Source of the DNA: an uncultured Oxalobacteraceae bacterium
GTDB taxonomy: Bacteria; Pseudomonadota; Gammaproteobacteria; Burkholderiales; Burkholderiaceae_D
Assembly (NCBI GenBank): GCA_903893945.1
Contig: CAITOF010000042.1
Span: forward strand, 1-64,000
Reading direction: 5' to 3'
Length of the DNA: 64,000 nucleotides
The position numbers and the translations under genes were made by a program. Shown here piece by piece: positions 29,092 through 39,104 of the stretch. The notes beneath the pieces are model-generated. The model was not told where the DNA came from and ran no database searches. It was given only the letters and a program-made list of their open reading frames with translations. Numbering within the stretch: position 1 is the stretch's first letter; each line of letters begins with the position of its first letter.

Positions 29092-31062
29092 ATGAGATTG
29101 CCGCTGACCAGTTTGCCCACCGACTCGAGACGCCCTGTTTTTCCTGCCAGCCCAACCGTGACTGAACGCCATCGCGATATCAGTCACACGGACGACGTCT
29201 GGTGCCAACTGGCCGATGGCTACACCGAAACCCAGCAAGAGGCAGCCAGAGCGGCACTGTTTATTTTTCTGGCGTCATCCACACGGCACGACCAGGACAG
29301 AATCGACGCCTTTCAGGTGATGAAACGGCTGTGCGGCGCAGCCCACAAGAGCCGGTTTGCGATGCGGACATTCAGCTACGGCCCGCAGGTAGAATTCAGA
29401 ATCCGCCTTAATACCATACAGGTGCTGACAGCAAACATAACACTGGAAGATCTGGACCTGAGTCGTTGCGACTTGAGCGGCGCTGACCTCCGTGGTGTCA
29501 GCATGGTCAGAGTTGACCTGTCGGGTGCCGACCTCAGCGGGGCGGATCTGACCGACGGCATACTGAAAGGTGTTAAATTGACCGGCACCAATTTCCGGGG
29601 AACCAATCTGACCGGCACCTCGATAGGATGCTGGCATCACGGCTCAACCTGGCATCATCCTGGTGAGATCCTGGCAGATTGGTCGGAAACCACCATGAAA
29701 ACTGAACTGGATCACCTCACCAATGAAAATCATTATTCCCTCTTTACCGCGATTGATTCCATGGGCGCCCCCTATGACCAGCTCAAACTGGCACTGACGC
29801 ACCAGCTCATTGATTCCCTGAAACACATTAATACGTCGTCTGTACACGATGCCATGGTCGTCAGCTGGCTGAACAAACCGCTGTACTATACCGATCCACA
29901 GATATACAGCTTTGTCTGCGACCTGTTTTATCCGCGAATTATCCTCAGCAGCACCGGGGAGCTCAGGCGCCTGCGCAATGCCGACCTCCGCTTCATGGTA
30001 TCGCTGTATTCGATACTCAATCCGGAAAGCAAGAAATCTCATTTACTGAATAATGACAACCTGTTTGTGCAATTCATCCTGCAAAGCATAGGCAGTGCGG
30101 ACCAGGACATCAGGTCCAAGGCACAGTCGCTTTACACGTATTTTCTGGCCTTACCGGAGCTGGTTGCGGCCCGCGCGTTTATCAGCACCAGTGGTATCGA
30201 ACTCGATACCATCGTCGATGATGATCCCGCATTTGCGTTTATCAGGAAAAAGGAAGACGGCACATGGTGCAATCTGGTCCTGTCGACCAATTCCATCCAT
30301 GCCATGCTGGGCCTGGACCGGGCGCATGACTGGAAAATGGTGGCCTATTTTGAAAACAGCGAAGACCTGTCCAACATTGCCTCAGACCGGATTTACGCCC
30401 AGTTTGAGTTGTTTGATGCGGCTTACTCTTACCGGGTACACGGATGCAAAATCAACAATCTGCTGAAAATTATTCCCTTGGACCAGACGAAGGCGCCGGA
30501 AGAGTTGGGTCTGACAAAAAAAGATTACTGGCCGATTTTTGAAGCGGCTTTATCGTCTGCACGAAGTGACGCAAAATTATGCAATCCGGCCGATCAGAAT
30601 ACGCTGAAAATCATCTTTTCGCCGCTGCTTGAACAGGGAATTCACCACGGCAGCGCCAACCGGGTTGAAGATATTTCCGCACTGGAAAAAATCCATTACG
30701 CGGCTCTGCTCCGCACGTTTGACATAGAACACAGCACCCGCGAAGTGCAGGCACAGCATCTGCTAAGTCTGGCTGTCGTATTCACCACACTGTCCTCAAT
30801 GCATATTTTTGGAGAAACCAGCGATTCGCCGGTAGCATTGCGATACTACGCCGCGGCGTTGCTGAAAAATGCTTACCAGCTGGACCCCACCGTATTTGGG
30901 GCCGATAACAATTACAGGGACTGGATAAACCGGCTGGTACTGGGCAAAAAAAAGGCATTTACCTGCACGGCGGAATTGGCCATCAATATAAAGGAACATA
31001 TAAAAGGTCAACCCTACCGGCTTCGGAAAATCTTTCATTCCATCAAACCACCCGCCTTATAA
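29092..31062 (+). CDS. SopA/NleL-like HECT-type E3 ubiquitin ligase with pentapeptide repeats (candidate type III effector)
   Basis: 656 residues. Residues 1-35 are rich in Pro, Ser, Thr and Arg without a signal peptide, like type III secretion leaders. Residues about 115-180 are pentapeptide repeats (LSRCDLSGADLRG, LSGADLSGADLTD) forming a beta-helix. Residues 184-656 match the central and catalytic domains of Salmonella SopA and E. coli NleL by recalled sequence: the TAIDS segment near 210, VLSTNSIHAML near 405, FGETSDSPVALRYYAAAL near 575, and AFTCTAE near 625. Cys625 corresponds to the HECT-like catalytic Cys, 31 residues from the end (29 in SopA). SopA and NleL take ubiquitin from host E2 enzymes and transfer it to host proteins. 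The start has only a weak ribosome site. The match is from memory, but long and collinear. No secretion genes are in the window. Confidence 0.85.
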   Translation: MRLPLTSLPTDSRRPVFPASPTVTERHRDISHTDDVWCQLADGYTETQQEAARAALFIFLASSTRHDQDRIDAFQVMKRLCGAAHKSRFAMRTFSYGPQVEFRIRLNTIQVLTANITLEDLDLSRCDLSGADLRGVSMVRVDLSGADLSGADLTDGILKGVKLTGTNFRGTNLTGTSIGCWHHGSTWHHPGEILADWSETTMKTELDHLTNENHYSLFTAIDSMGAPYDQLKLALTHQLIDSLKHINTSSVHDAMVVSWLNKPLYYTDPQIYSFVCDLFYPRIILSSTGELRRLRNADLRFMVSLYSILNPESKKSHLLNNDNLFVQFILQSIGSADQDIRSKAQSLYTYFLALPELVAARAFISTSGIELDTIVDDDPAFAFIRKKEDGTWCNLVLSTNSIHAMLGLDRAHDWKMVAYFENSEDLSNIASDRIYAQFELFDAAYSYRVHGCKINNLLKIIPLDQTKAPEELGLTKKDYWPIFEAALSSARSDAKLCNPADQNTLKIIFSPLLEQGIHHGSANRVEDISALEKIHYAALLRTFDIEHSTREVQAQHLLSLAVVFTTLSSMHIFGETSDSPVALRYYAAALLKNAYQLDPTVFGADNNYRDWINRLVLGKKKAFTCTAELAINIKEHIKGQPYRLRKIFHSIKPPAL

Positions 31063-31066
31063 GTCG

Positions 31067-31087
31067 CGGTCTGATCACCGCAGACCG
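31067..31087. terminator. Possible weak hairpin between the SopA-like and M14 genes
   Basis: CGGTCTG, seven bases, CAGACCG: a perfect seven-base stem just after the SopA-like stop and overlapping the last codons of the convergent M14 gene. No T-run follows, so termination is uncertain. Confidence 0.3.
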
Positions 31088-32784
31088 GCCATGTCCTGCA
31101 TGATCCGGTACACCGGATACCGTAGCCACTCCGGTTCAGCATATTTCCTGCAGTGGCTGAAAATAAAATTGAGCACCGCTGTCTGATCGGACAGCCGATG
31201 CGGATTTTCTTTTTTCCATTGGTTAAACTGGTCTTTCAGGTCCGGCTCTGTTTCCAGCAGCTCGGACGCGGTATCTTCGAAGACATAATCGGAAAATGTT
31301 TCCTTTTTCTCGAGTATGCTGTTAAAAAATCCCCATCGGAAAAAGCTGTCATGTGCCAGAGGTTCCAGGGTTTCAACTGCATAACGCGCTTTGGGCTGGT
31401 TGAGCGATAGCAGGTAATCGCCCGGTTTCAGGGTTATCATTTCCGTGCGCTCGTCGGTTTCAATCTCATCATGAAACATGTGCCCTTCGTACGGGGTCGG
31501 GCGCGTCGAGATCTTTTTAATATGCAGCGTCTGCACGATTTGCGCTGTTGCTTCCGTTACGCGCTCCATGCTCAACCCGTTCCACTGGAGTCGCTCGATA
31601 ACATCACGCCACTCCTGGGGGATAACGTAGTAGCCAGGGGCGGCAACGGTCACGCTTTGCTCAAAGTGCTGGAAGTAATCGATGTCCTTTTCCCATGGCT
31701 TGCTGCGGTCATACGACAGACGGGTGTAATTGCCCAATTGGCTGGGACTATAAACGGCGGTAAAACCCCGAAACCTGAATTTGGACGGCTTGTTGCGATT
31801 TACCTTCCATTGCAGCGGCCACTGGCGCCGGTGCGCATCGGCGGCTCTGGCGTCCTGACGCAGGGCCTGAATCTGCGCTGCGTTGGCGACGGTGTAGGCC
31901 AGCACCTCTTCCACCAGGGCGCGCATGGACTCGTACCGGTCAGCATAAGGTTTGAGCATATGGGTTTCCGGCATCATGCCCAGGGTGTGGTTCAACGCGG
32001 CATAGCCGGTCGAGAAGCGTGGCGTTTCCAGAAAATCTTCAATGCCATCATCCGGTATGTCATGGACCGGATTGACGTAAGGGCAAAAGGGCCAGCCACG
32101 CGCGGTCATTTTCTGAGACAGTGTCGGCATCATGTGGTCACGCAAAAACTGTCCCAGCGCCCCACCCAGTTTGTCCGCCTGGGTCTGGATGACCGTCATG
32201 GTATAACTGTAATCAGCGCCATTCGAGGTATGGGTATCCACCATGACATCCGGGTCCCAGGCACTGAAGAATCGATTGAACGCCTGCGCGTTCAGGCTGT
32301 CACATTTAATGAAGTCGCGATTCAGGTCCAGATTCAGTGCATTGCCGCGGAACCCGAAAAATTCAGGCCCGACCTGATTTACGCGTGAACCCGCATTCCG
32401 ATTTTTACAGCCGTCCACGTTATATATCGGTACGAACAGAAATACCACGTTGTTCAATGCCGCCAGCCGTGCAGAATCGGTACAGAAATCGCGCACCAGT
32501 GCCATGCAGGCATCGATTCCTTCGGGTTCACCCGGATGTATGCCGTTGTTGTTGAAAAAAACCGGTCGGCGAGTCCGTTTGATTTCATTTAAATCGTGCA
32601 AACCATCGGACGCAACCACACCTGCATGCAAGGGCACGCCGCCGTCCGACGTGCCGATTTCGATTAATTTCAGTACCTGCGGGAACCGTGATGCGAGGTT
32701 CTGGTAGAAATGAATGCACTCTTGCCACGTGGTGGTCTGATTTTTATTGCCGCGCTCGTAGGGTGTGAGCAATTCGGTCGTCAT
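31075..32784 (-). CDS. M14 family zinc carboxypeptidase
   Basis: 569 residues. Zinc ligands and catalytic motif of the carboxypeptidase A fold are visible: HPGEPEG (His and Glu), LDLNRDF with the substrate Arg, and DTHTSNG (His). The catalytic domain covers roughly residues 15-290; the C-terminal 250 residues are of unknown fold. No signal peptide, so cytoplasmic or secreted by another route. Substrate may be peptides or amidated/glutamylated chains. GGGAGG lies seven bases before the ATG. Convergent with the SopA-like gene; it stops 12 bases past that gene's end. Confidence 0.85.
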   Translation of the reverse strand: MTTELLTPYERGNKNQTTTWQECIHFYQNLASRFPQVLKLIEIGTSDGGVPLHAGVVASDGLHDLNEIKRTRRPVFFNNNGIHPGEPEGIDACMALVRDFCTDSARLAALNNVVFLFVPIYNVDGCKNRNAGSRVNQVGPEFFGFRGNALNLDLNRDFIKCDSLNAQAFNRFFSAWDPDVMVDTHTSNGADYSYTMTVIQTQADKLGGALGQFLRDHMMPTLSQKMTARGWPFCPYVNPVHDIPDDGIEDFLETPRFSTGYAALNHTLGMMPETHMLKPYADRYESMRALVEEVLAYTVANAAQIQALRQDARAADAHRRQWPLQWKVNRNKPSKFRFRGFTAVYSPSQLGNYTRLSYDRSKPWEKDIDYFQHFEQSVTVAAPGYYVIPQEWRDVIERLQWNGLSMERVTEATAQIVQTLHIKKISTRPTPYEGHMFHDEIETDERTEMITLKPGDYLLSLNQPKARYAVETLEPLAHDSFFRWGFFNSILEKKETFSDYVFEDTASELLETEPDLKDQFNQWKKENPHRLSDQTAVLNFIFSHCRKYAEPEWLRYPVYRIMQDMAGLR

Positions 32785-32811
32785 GGGTATCCTCCCTGTG
32801 CGTTTAACGGA

Positions 32812-32931
32812 TCAATCCGGATTGGCTCCGTCATCTTCGGAAACAAGTTCAAATTTGGCTCTTCTCCCAACTAATCTGATTCCCAGTTCATTGAGATCTG
32901 CAATTGCCATGCCGGCACTGTTTTCGCTCTG
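32812..32931 (-). pseudogene. Decayed fragment of a LivJ-type substrate-binding protein
   Basis: An in-frame stretch of 39 codons reads QSENSAGMAIADLNELG ... FELVSEDDGANPD then a stop, and is preceded by an in-frame TAA. It aligns without gaps to residues near 38-77 of the intact binding protein at 16874-18022 (NENGAKMAIEELNAKG ... FELLSEDDASDPK). No signal peptide, downstream domain or ribosome site is present, so it is a relic of a second livJ-like gene, not a small gene. It lies between the haloacid dehalogenase and M14 genes, on the same strand as both. Confidence 0.75.
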
Positions 32932-32970
32932 TTACGATGCTTCTGTTTAACCATGAGCGTCTGGTTTATT

Positions 32971-33675
32971 TCAGAGTGACGATCCAAGAACACTGGCCAG
33001 TTCCAGAATGCTGTTGACCGACAGATCGACCGGCGTACTTGCCGTCACTTCACCCTTACCGGGACCTTTTTCATCAGGGCGCGCGACAAATGCGGTACGC
33101 AACCCCGCGGACGCGGCTGCCGCCAGATCCGACGAATGCGCGGCAACCATCAATGTCTCTCCGGGTTCAAGATCAAATGATGCTGCGGCCGACAGGTAAA
33201 CCGCGGGCATAGGTTTGTAGGCCCGTGCAACTTCGGCGCCAAGTATGGCATCCCAGGGAAATCCGTTGCGCCTGGCAAGGTCAACCATTAATGAAATATT
33301 ACCGTTCGAGCAGGGGGCAAGAAAAAATCTCTGTCGGAGCGCCTGCAGTCCGGGGGCCACGTCGGGCCACGCATCCAGTCTGTGCCAGGCCAGATTCAAA
33401 TGGCACCGTATTTCCTCACTGAGGTAATCGATGTCAAACGCTTTCAAAATGACATCAAGATTTCGTCGGTGAAGTACATCAAGTGTCGAAAACGGAATTT
33501 TCCCGGCTCGGACCTCTTCCATGGCAGGTTGATACTGTTGTCGCCAGGCATCCGCAAACCCTGCCCAATCAAGGCACACATTGAATGGCGACAGTATTGC
33601 CTCTGCCTCTCTGGCAATCGAGGTTCGCCAATCCACCAGCGTTCCAAACACGTCAAATACGCACGCTTTAATCAT
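32971..33675 (-). CDS. Haloacid dehalogenase, type II
   Basis: 234 residues of the HAD superfamily. Nucleophile Asp8 in FDVFGTLVDW, the SNG motif of region II, the KPMPAVY lysine motif, and AAHSSDLAAA in region IV, where acidic and Asn residues of (S)-2-haloacid dehalogenases lie. This pattern fits hydrolytic dehalogenation of 2-haloalkanoic acids, although many relatives act on other substrates. GGGAG precedes the ATG. Follows the VOC gene by 61 bases, so a ppc-GNAT-VOC-HAD transcript is possible. Confidence 0.8.
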   Translation of the reverse strand: MIKACVFDVFGTLVDWRTSIAREAEAILSPFNVCLDWAGFADAWRQQYQPAMEEVRAGKIPFSTLDVLHRRNLDVILKAFDIDYLSEEIRCHLNLAWHRLDAWPDVAPGLQALRQRFFLAPCSNGNISLMVDLARRNGFPWDAILGAEVARAYKPMPAVYLSAAASFDLEPGETLMVAAHSSDLAAAASAGLRTAFVARPDEKGPGKGEVTASTPVDLSVNSILELASVLGSSL

Positions 33676-33736
33676 ATAGGGCTCCCTGATGTGCTGAGAT
33701 GCCCAAACGGCATCGTGTACCCGGTCCCCGGTTGGT

Positions 33737-34111
33737 TCATTTGACCTTCCATGGCGGATTGAGGCGATTCTCTCCGGCGTGGTATAGACAGATCCTGTTT
33801 CCCGATGGATCCTCCAAATAAGCTTCTCTCCACAGCCACGGCTGGTCCACCGGTTCCTGGTGAAACACCAGACCGGCAGCGGTCAATTCCCTGACCTTCT
33901 GATCCAGATGATCCGTTTCGAAGTAGATAACAACCGCCGACTTACCGGGCTTCGCATCAACCTGTTCAATTGACAATGTTGAATCACCTTCCGGACAGAC
34001 GAATCGCATGTAGTGCGGGCTGTTGACAATGATTTTCAATCCAAGCAGCTGATAAAAATCAGCGGCCTGCTGAAGGTTTTGCACCGGTACGGTTACCTGA
34101 TTCATTCGCAT
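33737..34111 (-). CDS. VOC (glyoxalase/bleomycin resistance) superfamily protein
   Basis: 124 residues forming two beta-alpha-beta-beta-beta modules: VTVPVQNLQQAADFYQLLGL in the first and an EDPSGNRICLYH metal-binding end in the second (Glu/His). Single-domain VOC proteins include isomerases, dioxygenases and resistance proteins; the substrate cannot be told. GAGG seven bases before the ATG supports the start. Lies 56 bases after the GNAT gene on the same strand. Confidence 0.75.
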   Translation of the reverse strand: MRMNQVTVPVQNLQQAADFYQLLGLKIIVNSPHYMRFVCPEGDSTLSIEQVDAKPGKSAVVIYFETDHLDQKVRELTAAGLVFHQEPVDQPWLWREAYLEDPSGNRICLYHAGENRLNPPWKVK

Positions 34112-34167
34112 CGTTCAACCTCGTAGCTAATCGTGTCAATTATCCATGCCCTGCCCGGGCGACGGCG

Positions 34168-34626
34168 TCAGTCTATCAGTCGCGTCATAAATACACTGTT
34201 CGGATCCTCGACATAGGTGGCAAAAGGAGCGCCGTATTCAAATCCGAAGCTCGCATACAGGGTGCGCGCCGGTTCGAAGAATGCGGCGGAACCGGTTTCG
34301 AGACTCAATCTGGCATACTTGCGGCGACGCGCCTCGTCGACCAGGTGCTGCAACAGCAATCGGGCTGCACCCTGTCCGCGCAGTTGGCGAGGTGTACGCA
34401 TTGATTTGATTTCGCCATGATGTTTGTCCAGTTCCTTGAGCGCGATGCAACCTGCCAGACTGCTTTCCTTCCATATAGTCCAGAATGTGATGTCGGGCTG
34501 ACGCAGTGCCTCCAGATCAAGCGCGTGCACACTGGCGGCAGGCGTGGTGGCGTACATGTCTTCCAGGTGCTCCTCAAGCAGTCGGCGAATCTCCTCGCCA
34601 CGCAGATCATCGGTAATAATTTTCAT
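34168..34626 (-). CDS. GNAT family acetyltransferase (YsnE-like)
   Basis: 152 residues with a GNAT acetyl-CoA loop (RQLRGQGAARLLLQHL) and the FFEPARTLYASFGFEYGAPF segment seen in the YsnE/PaiA-like group. Substrate unknown; some relatives act on amines or on indole-3-acetate intermediates. Begins six bases after the ppc stop, so co-transcription with ppc is likely. Confidence 0.78.
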   Translation of the reverse strand: MKIITDDLRGEEIRRLLEEHLEDMYATTPAASVHALDLEALRQPDITFWTIWKESSLAGCIALKELDKHHGEIKSMRTPRQLRGQGAARLLLQHLVDEARRRKYARLSLETGSAAFFEPARTLYASFGFEYGAPFATYVEDPNSVFMTRLID

Positions 34627-34632
34627 GACAGT

Positions 34633-37410
34633 CTAACCCGTGTTACGCAAACCTGCGGCAACACCGTTTATGGTCAGGTGAATTCCGCGCCGAACCCGTT
34701 CGTCATGGTCACCATCGCGGAACCGCCTCAACAGCTCGACCTGGACGTGATTCAGTGGTGCAATGTAGGGGAATCGATTGCGTATCGAGCGTTGCAGTGC
34801 AGGATTGGTGGCCAGTAATTCATTCTGCCCCGAGATGCGTTTAAGTGCGGCAAGTGTGGTAGCGTGTCCCTCACAGATGCGTGCGAAAATGGTATCCCGC
34901 AGCGCCACGTCCTTGACCAGCGCGGCATAGCGGCCGGCAATTTTCAGATCGCTCTTGGCCAGCACCATTTCCATATTGGACAGCAAGGTGCCAAAGAACG
35001 GCCAGTCGCGGTACATTTCCCGCAGCAACGGCAACCCGGTATCAGGCCATTCAGCCAGATAGGTTTCGACTGCCAGACCAAAGCCGTACCAGCCCGGCAG
35101 CATTAACCGGCATTGCGACCAGCTGAAGACCCAGGGGATCGCGCGCAAATCTTCTATCGCGGTGGTTTTCTTGCGCGACGCCGGGCGGCTGCCAATGTTG
35201 AGTCCGGCAATTTCCGAGATCACCGTCGATTCCCAGAAATATTGTTCGAACCCTTCTGTTTCATACACCAGATTCCGGTAGCCTTTGAACGCATAGTCGG
35301 ACAGGAGGTCCATGCATGCCAGATAGGCCGGTTTCGGCGGCGCTTCCATCCGGGACAGCAGGCTCGCTTCTATCGTGGCGGCGGCCAGTACTTCCAGATT
35401 ACTGCGGCCCACTTCAGGGTTGGCATATTTGGTGGTGATGACCTCACCCTGTTCCGTCAGGCGTATCTGTCCCTGCACGGCACCGGCAGGTTGCGCCAGT
35501 ATCGCCTGATAGCTCGGGCCGCCGCCACGTCCCACCGAGCCGCCACGACCATGGAACAGGCGCAGGCGCAATTTTTTTTCTGCAAACACGTCGACCAGTG
35601 CCAGCTCGGCTTTATACAATTCCCAGCCCGAGGTTAAAAATCCGCCGTCCTTGTTACTGTCGGAATAACCCAGCATGACTTCCTGCGCGTGATCGCGGCT
35701 GGCCAACAAGCGGACATAGGCGGGCAGATCGAGTATGTTTTTCATGATCACTGCACTGTTTCTCAGATCGGCAATCGTCTCAAACAGGGGAATGATGTTG
35801 ACATCGAGGCGCGCCTCATTCGGGTGCAGCAGGCCGGCCTCCTTCAGTATCACAGCCAGTTCCAGCAGATCGGAGACGCTGTCCGTTTTTGAAATGATGC
35901 AGTTCGGTACAGCGGCTTTGCCATAACGTTCGTGCGCCACGCGTGCGGCACGGTAAATCGCCAGCTCGGATTGGGTTTCGTCCGAATAGGTCAGATAGGG
36001 CGACGCCAGCGGTCTTGATGTCGCTATTTCCGCAAGCAGCAGGGCGATCCGCCCTTCTTCATCCTGGTCCAGGTAGCGGCAGGCAGGATTCGCGGCACCG
36101 AGTAACTCAGCGACCACGCGTTCGTGCACATCGGAGTTCTGGCGCAAATCGATCGGCGCCAGTGAGAAACCGAAGACGCTGACAGCGCGTCGCAATCGTC
36201 GCAGCCGGCCGCGCGCCAGCGCTTCGGAACCGTTCGACATCAGCGAGCGGTGCACCACATCCAGATCCGCGGACAACTGTTCTGCGGTCTGGTAGGCGGT
36301 TGCCGGTCCGGTGGGATGGATCAGGGGCTCATCGCCCAGCAGTTCGTGAAAGGTCGCGGCCAGTCGCGCATACATGCCGGATATGGCGCGGCGATAGGGC
36401 TCGTCGGACCGGTGTATGGAATGATCCGGAGAAATGTCGACCAGCGCCGTTAATTCAGCGGAGACACCGACCAGCAACCGGGCCAGCGATAACTGGGCGC
36501 CGAGCGCGTGCAGTTCATCGAGGTAAAACCGCAACACACGCGTGCATTGCATGCGCAGCGTTTTTTCCAGCACGGCAGCAGTCACAAACGGATTTCCATC
36601 CCGGTCGCCGCCTATCCAGCTTCCCATTCTGAAAAAACTGGGTAACTCGACCGCCTGCTGATCAACCGAGTGCTGGCCCAGCAGATCTTCAAGTCCGGCA
36701 TACAGATTGGGCAGCTCGTTCAAAAAAGTGGTGTCATAGAACGTCAGGCCGTTTTCAACTTCGTCCAGCACCGATAATTTGGAACTGCGTATCATGCGCG
36801 TCTGCCAGAGGGTGAGTATTTCCCTGTACAGCCCATCTTCATTTGCTTTCAATTCGAGCGGCGTCAACTGGATGCGGTCACGCTCATTCAGCAGGTGGCC
36901 TATCGTCATCTGGCAATTCAGGATACTTTTGCGCTGCACTTCGGTCGGGTGCGCGGTCAGTACCGGACTCACCAGTGCCGTGCTGAAAAAATCGACAAGC
37001 TGCTGCGTACTGAAGCCGCGTTTGATCAGCGTCCTGACCGTGTAAGTCAGGCTGCCCTCAATCGGATCATCACAGGCGATCAGGTGCGACCGTTTGCGTC
37101 GTATCTGATGCTGGTCTTCCGCAATATTGGTCAGGTGGGAAAAATAACTGAATGCCCGAACCAGCTTGACCATCTCGTCATTGCTCAGGCTGTTCAGCAT
37201 TGCCTCGAATTCCAGCTTGCCCTGCACGTCCTGATCACGGCTGAAGCGCACCGAATTCTGCCGGACCAGTTCAATCAGGTTATAAATCGCATCGCCATGC
37301 TGCGAACGCAATGTGTCGCCCAGTATCCGCCCGAGGCGACGAATATCTTCGCGCAATTGCTGATCTTTATCGTCGACGTTGAGTGGTGCGGAATTCAGTG
37401 TATCGTTCAT
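34633..37410 (-). CDS. ppc: Phosphoenolpyruvate carboxylase
   Basis: 925-residue anaplerotic enzyme forming oxaloacetate from PEP and bicarbonate. The catalytic His is in [12 protein letters not shown], the Gly/Arg loop is [16 protein letters not shown], and the protein ends in the conserved ...LRNTG carboxy terminus. Length fits bacterial Ppc (880-940). Together with the PDH operon it points to pyruvate/PEP-based entry into the TCA cycle. Confidence 0.97.
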   Translation of the reverse strand: MNDTLNSAPLNVDDKDQQLREDIRRLGRILGDTLRSQHGDAIYNLIELVRQNSVRFSRDQDVQGKLEFEAMLNSLSNDEMVKLVRAFSYFSHLTNIAEDQHQIRRKRSHLIACDDPIEGSLTYTVRTLIKRGFSTQQLVDFFSTALVSPVLTAHPTEVQRKSILNCQMTIGHLLNERDRIQLTPLELKANEDGLYREILTLWQTRMIRSSKLSVLDEVENGLTFYDTTFLNELPNLYAGLEDLLGQHSVDQQAVELPSFFRMGSWIGGDRDGNPFVTAAVLEKTLRMQCTRVLRFYLDELHALGAQLSLARLLVGVSAELTALVDISPDHSIHRSDEPYRRAISGMYARLAATFHELLGDEPLIHPTGPATAYQTAEQLSADLDVVHRSLMSNGSEALARGRLRRLRRAVSVFGFSLAPIDLRQNSDVHERVVAELLGAANPACRYLDQDEEGRIALLLAEIATSRPLASPYLTYSDETQSELAIYRAARVAHERYGKAAVPNCIISKTDSVSDLLELAVILKEAGLLHPNEARLDVNIIPLFETIADLRNSAVIMKNILDLPAYVRLLASRDHAQEVMLGYSDSNKDGGFLTSGWELYKAELALVDVFAEKKLRLRLFHGRGGSVGRGGGPSYQAILAQPAGAVQGQIRLTEQGEVITTKYANPEVGRSNLEVLAAATIEASLLSRMEAPPKPAYLACMDLLSDYAFKGYRNLVYETEGFEQYFWESTVISEIAGLNIGSRPASRKKTTAIEDLRAIPWVFSWSQCRLMLPGWYGFGLAVETYLAEWPDTGLPLLREMYRDWPFFGTLLSNMEMVLAKSDLKIAGRYAALVKDVALRDTIFARICEGHATTLAALKRISGQNELLATNPALQRSIRNRFPYIAPLNHVQVELLRRFRDGDHDERVRRGIHLTINGVAAGLRNTG

Positions 37411-37550
37411 AATGGAATGAAAAGGTTAATCCCTGCACGAGCAATTCAGAATATTCAGGACAAGCTGTGTTAAGGCACGACATAAAATACGCTATCTGCA
37501 CCCCATATGCACCTGGTAAATCTACCAATGAAGCCAAACCGGGCAGGCGC

Positions 37551-39104
37551 TTAATTCACAATTACCGCCCACACCTGCATCAACACCACGCCGCCCAGAA
37601 ATCCACCCATAAACCACATAATAATCTGCAACAGCATATTGGTCCTGCGCTGCTCTTCCAGTAGTTGCGCCATCAGTGCCGGTTCATCCGGCGTCGCGGC
37701 CCTGGTCAGCGCCTGATGCACCAGACGGGGCAATTGCGGCAGCATATGCGCATAGCGTGGCGCCTCATTTCTGATGTTTTGCAGCAGACCCTGCCAGCCA
37801 ACCTGCTCCGACATCCAGTTTTCCAGATACGGTTTCGCGGTTTTCCACAGGTCCAGATCCGGATCAAGCTGTCTTCCCAGCCCCTCAATATTCAGCAGGG
37901 TTTTCTGCAACAGCACCAGTTGCGGCTGAACCTCGACGTTAAATCGCCTGGACGTCTGAAACAGCCTCAACAGCACATAGCCAAACGAAATATCTTTCAG
38001 TGGACGGTCAAAAATCGGTTCGCAGCAGGCACGGACGGCCGATTCCAGTTCATCGACGCGCGTGTCCTTGGGAGCCCATCCCGATTCAATATGCGCCTGG
38101 GCGACCCGTTTATAGTCACGCCGGAAAAACGCCAGAAAATTCTGGGATAAATAATCCTTGTCATAATCATTCAACGTGCCGACGATGCCAAAATCAAGCG
38201 CGATGTAACGTCCAAACGTGGCCGGTTCAGTGGACACCATGATATTGCCGGGATGCATATCCGCATGAAAAAATCCGTCCCGAAATATCTGGGTAAAAAA
38301 GATTTCCACACCATCGCGTGACAGCTTGCCCAGATCAACGCCGGCCGCACGCAGCTGATCGGTCTGCGAAACCGGAATGCCCTTCATCCGCTCCATGACA
38401 ATAACCGAGTTGGTGCAATAATCCCATAACATTTCCGGGACCAGCAATAAATCAGAATCGATGAAATTGCGCCGCAACTGGCTGCCATTGGCGGCTTCGC
38501 GCAACAGATCCAGTTCGTCATGCAGATATTTGTCGAATTCAGCCACCACTTCTTTCGGCTTGAGGCGCTTGCCGTCCGACCAGACAGCTTCGAGAATGCC
38601 GGCAGCCACGTGCATCAACGCCACGTCTTTGTCGATACTTTTTTTCATCCCGGGCCGCAACACCTTTACGGCCACTTCGCGCCCGTTCCTGAGCGTCGCA
38701 AAATGTACCTGGGCGATCGATGCCGATGCCACAGGAACCCGGTCAAAGCTGGCAAAGAGCTGATCCGGATGGGAGCCCAGCGCCCGGGTGATTTGCAGAA
38801 CAGCCAGATCGCTGTCAAACGGCGGCACACGATCCTGGAGCTTGGCCAGCTCATCAGCGATATCCATGGGTAGCAGATCACGTCGCGTGGACAGCACCTG
38901 ACCAAACTTGACAAATATCGGGCCCAGTTCTTCCAGTGCGCATCGCAGACGCTGGCCGCGCGGCGCACTTAAATCACGCCAGAACAGCAGTAACTCGAGC
39001 GCCCGAACCACACCGGGCACGCCCAGGCTGGAAAAGGCAATTTCATCCAGACCGTAACGTCCTGTTACTGATATTATTTTAAACAATCTGACTATTTTAA
39101 ACAT
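37551..39104 (-). CDS. ubiB: Ubiquinone biosynthesis regulatory kinase-like protein
   Basis: 517-residue atypical kinase-like ATPase of the ABC1/ADCK/UbiB family. KxGQ motif in [16 protein letters not shown], catalytic-loop [15 protein letters not shown] (DFG-like) and two C-terminal membrane helices (last 30 residues) are seen. UbiB supports ubiquinone precursor handling at the membrane. The start at 39104 overlaps the ubiJ stop (GATGTTTAA), which supports coupling; a longer frame from 39134 runs inside ubiJ. Confidence 0.95.
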   Translation of the reverse strand: MFKIVRLFKIISVTGRYGLDEIAFSSLGVPGVVRALELLLFWRDLSAPRGQRLRCALEELGPIFVKFGQVLSTRRDLLPMDIADELAKLQDRVPPFDSDLAVLQITRALGSHPDQLFASFDRVPVASASIAQVHFATLRNGREVAVKVLRPGMKKSIDKDVALMHVAAGILEAVWSDGKRLKPKEVVAEFDKYLHDELDLLREAANGSQLRRNFIDSDLLLVPEMLWDYCTNSVIVMERMKGIPVSQTDQLRAAGVDLGKLSRDGVEIFFTQIFRDGFFHADMHPGNIMVSTEPATFGRYIALDFGIVGTLNDYDKDYLSQNFLAFFRRDYKRVAQAHIESGWAPKDTRVDELESAVRACCEPIFDRPLKDISFGYVLLRLFQTSRRFNVEVQPQLVLLQKTLLNIEGLGRQLDPDLDLWKTAKPYLENWMSEQVGWQGLLQNIRNEAPRYAHMLPQLPRLVHQALTRAATPDEPALMAQLLEEQRRTNMLLQIIMWFMGGFLGGVVLMQVWAVIVN

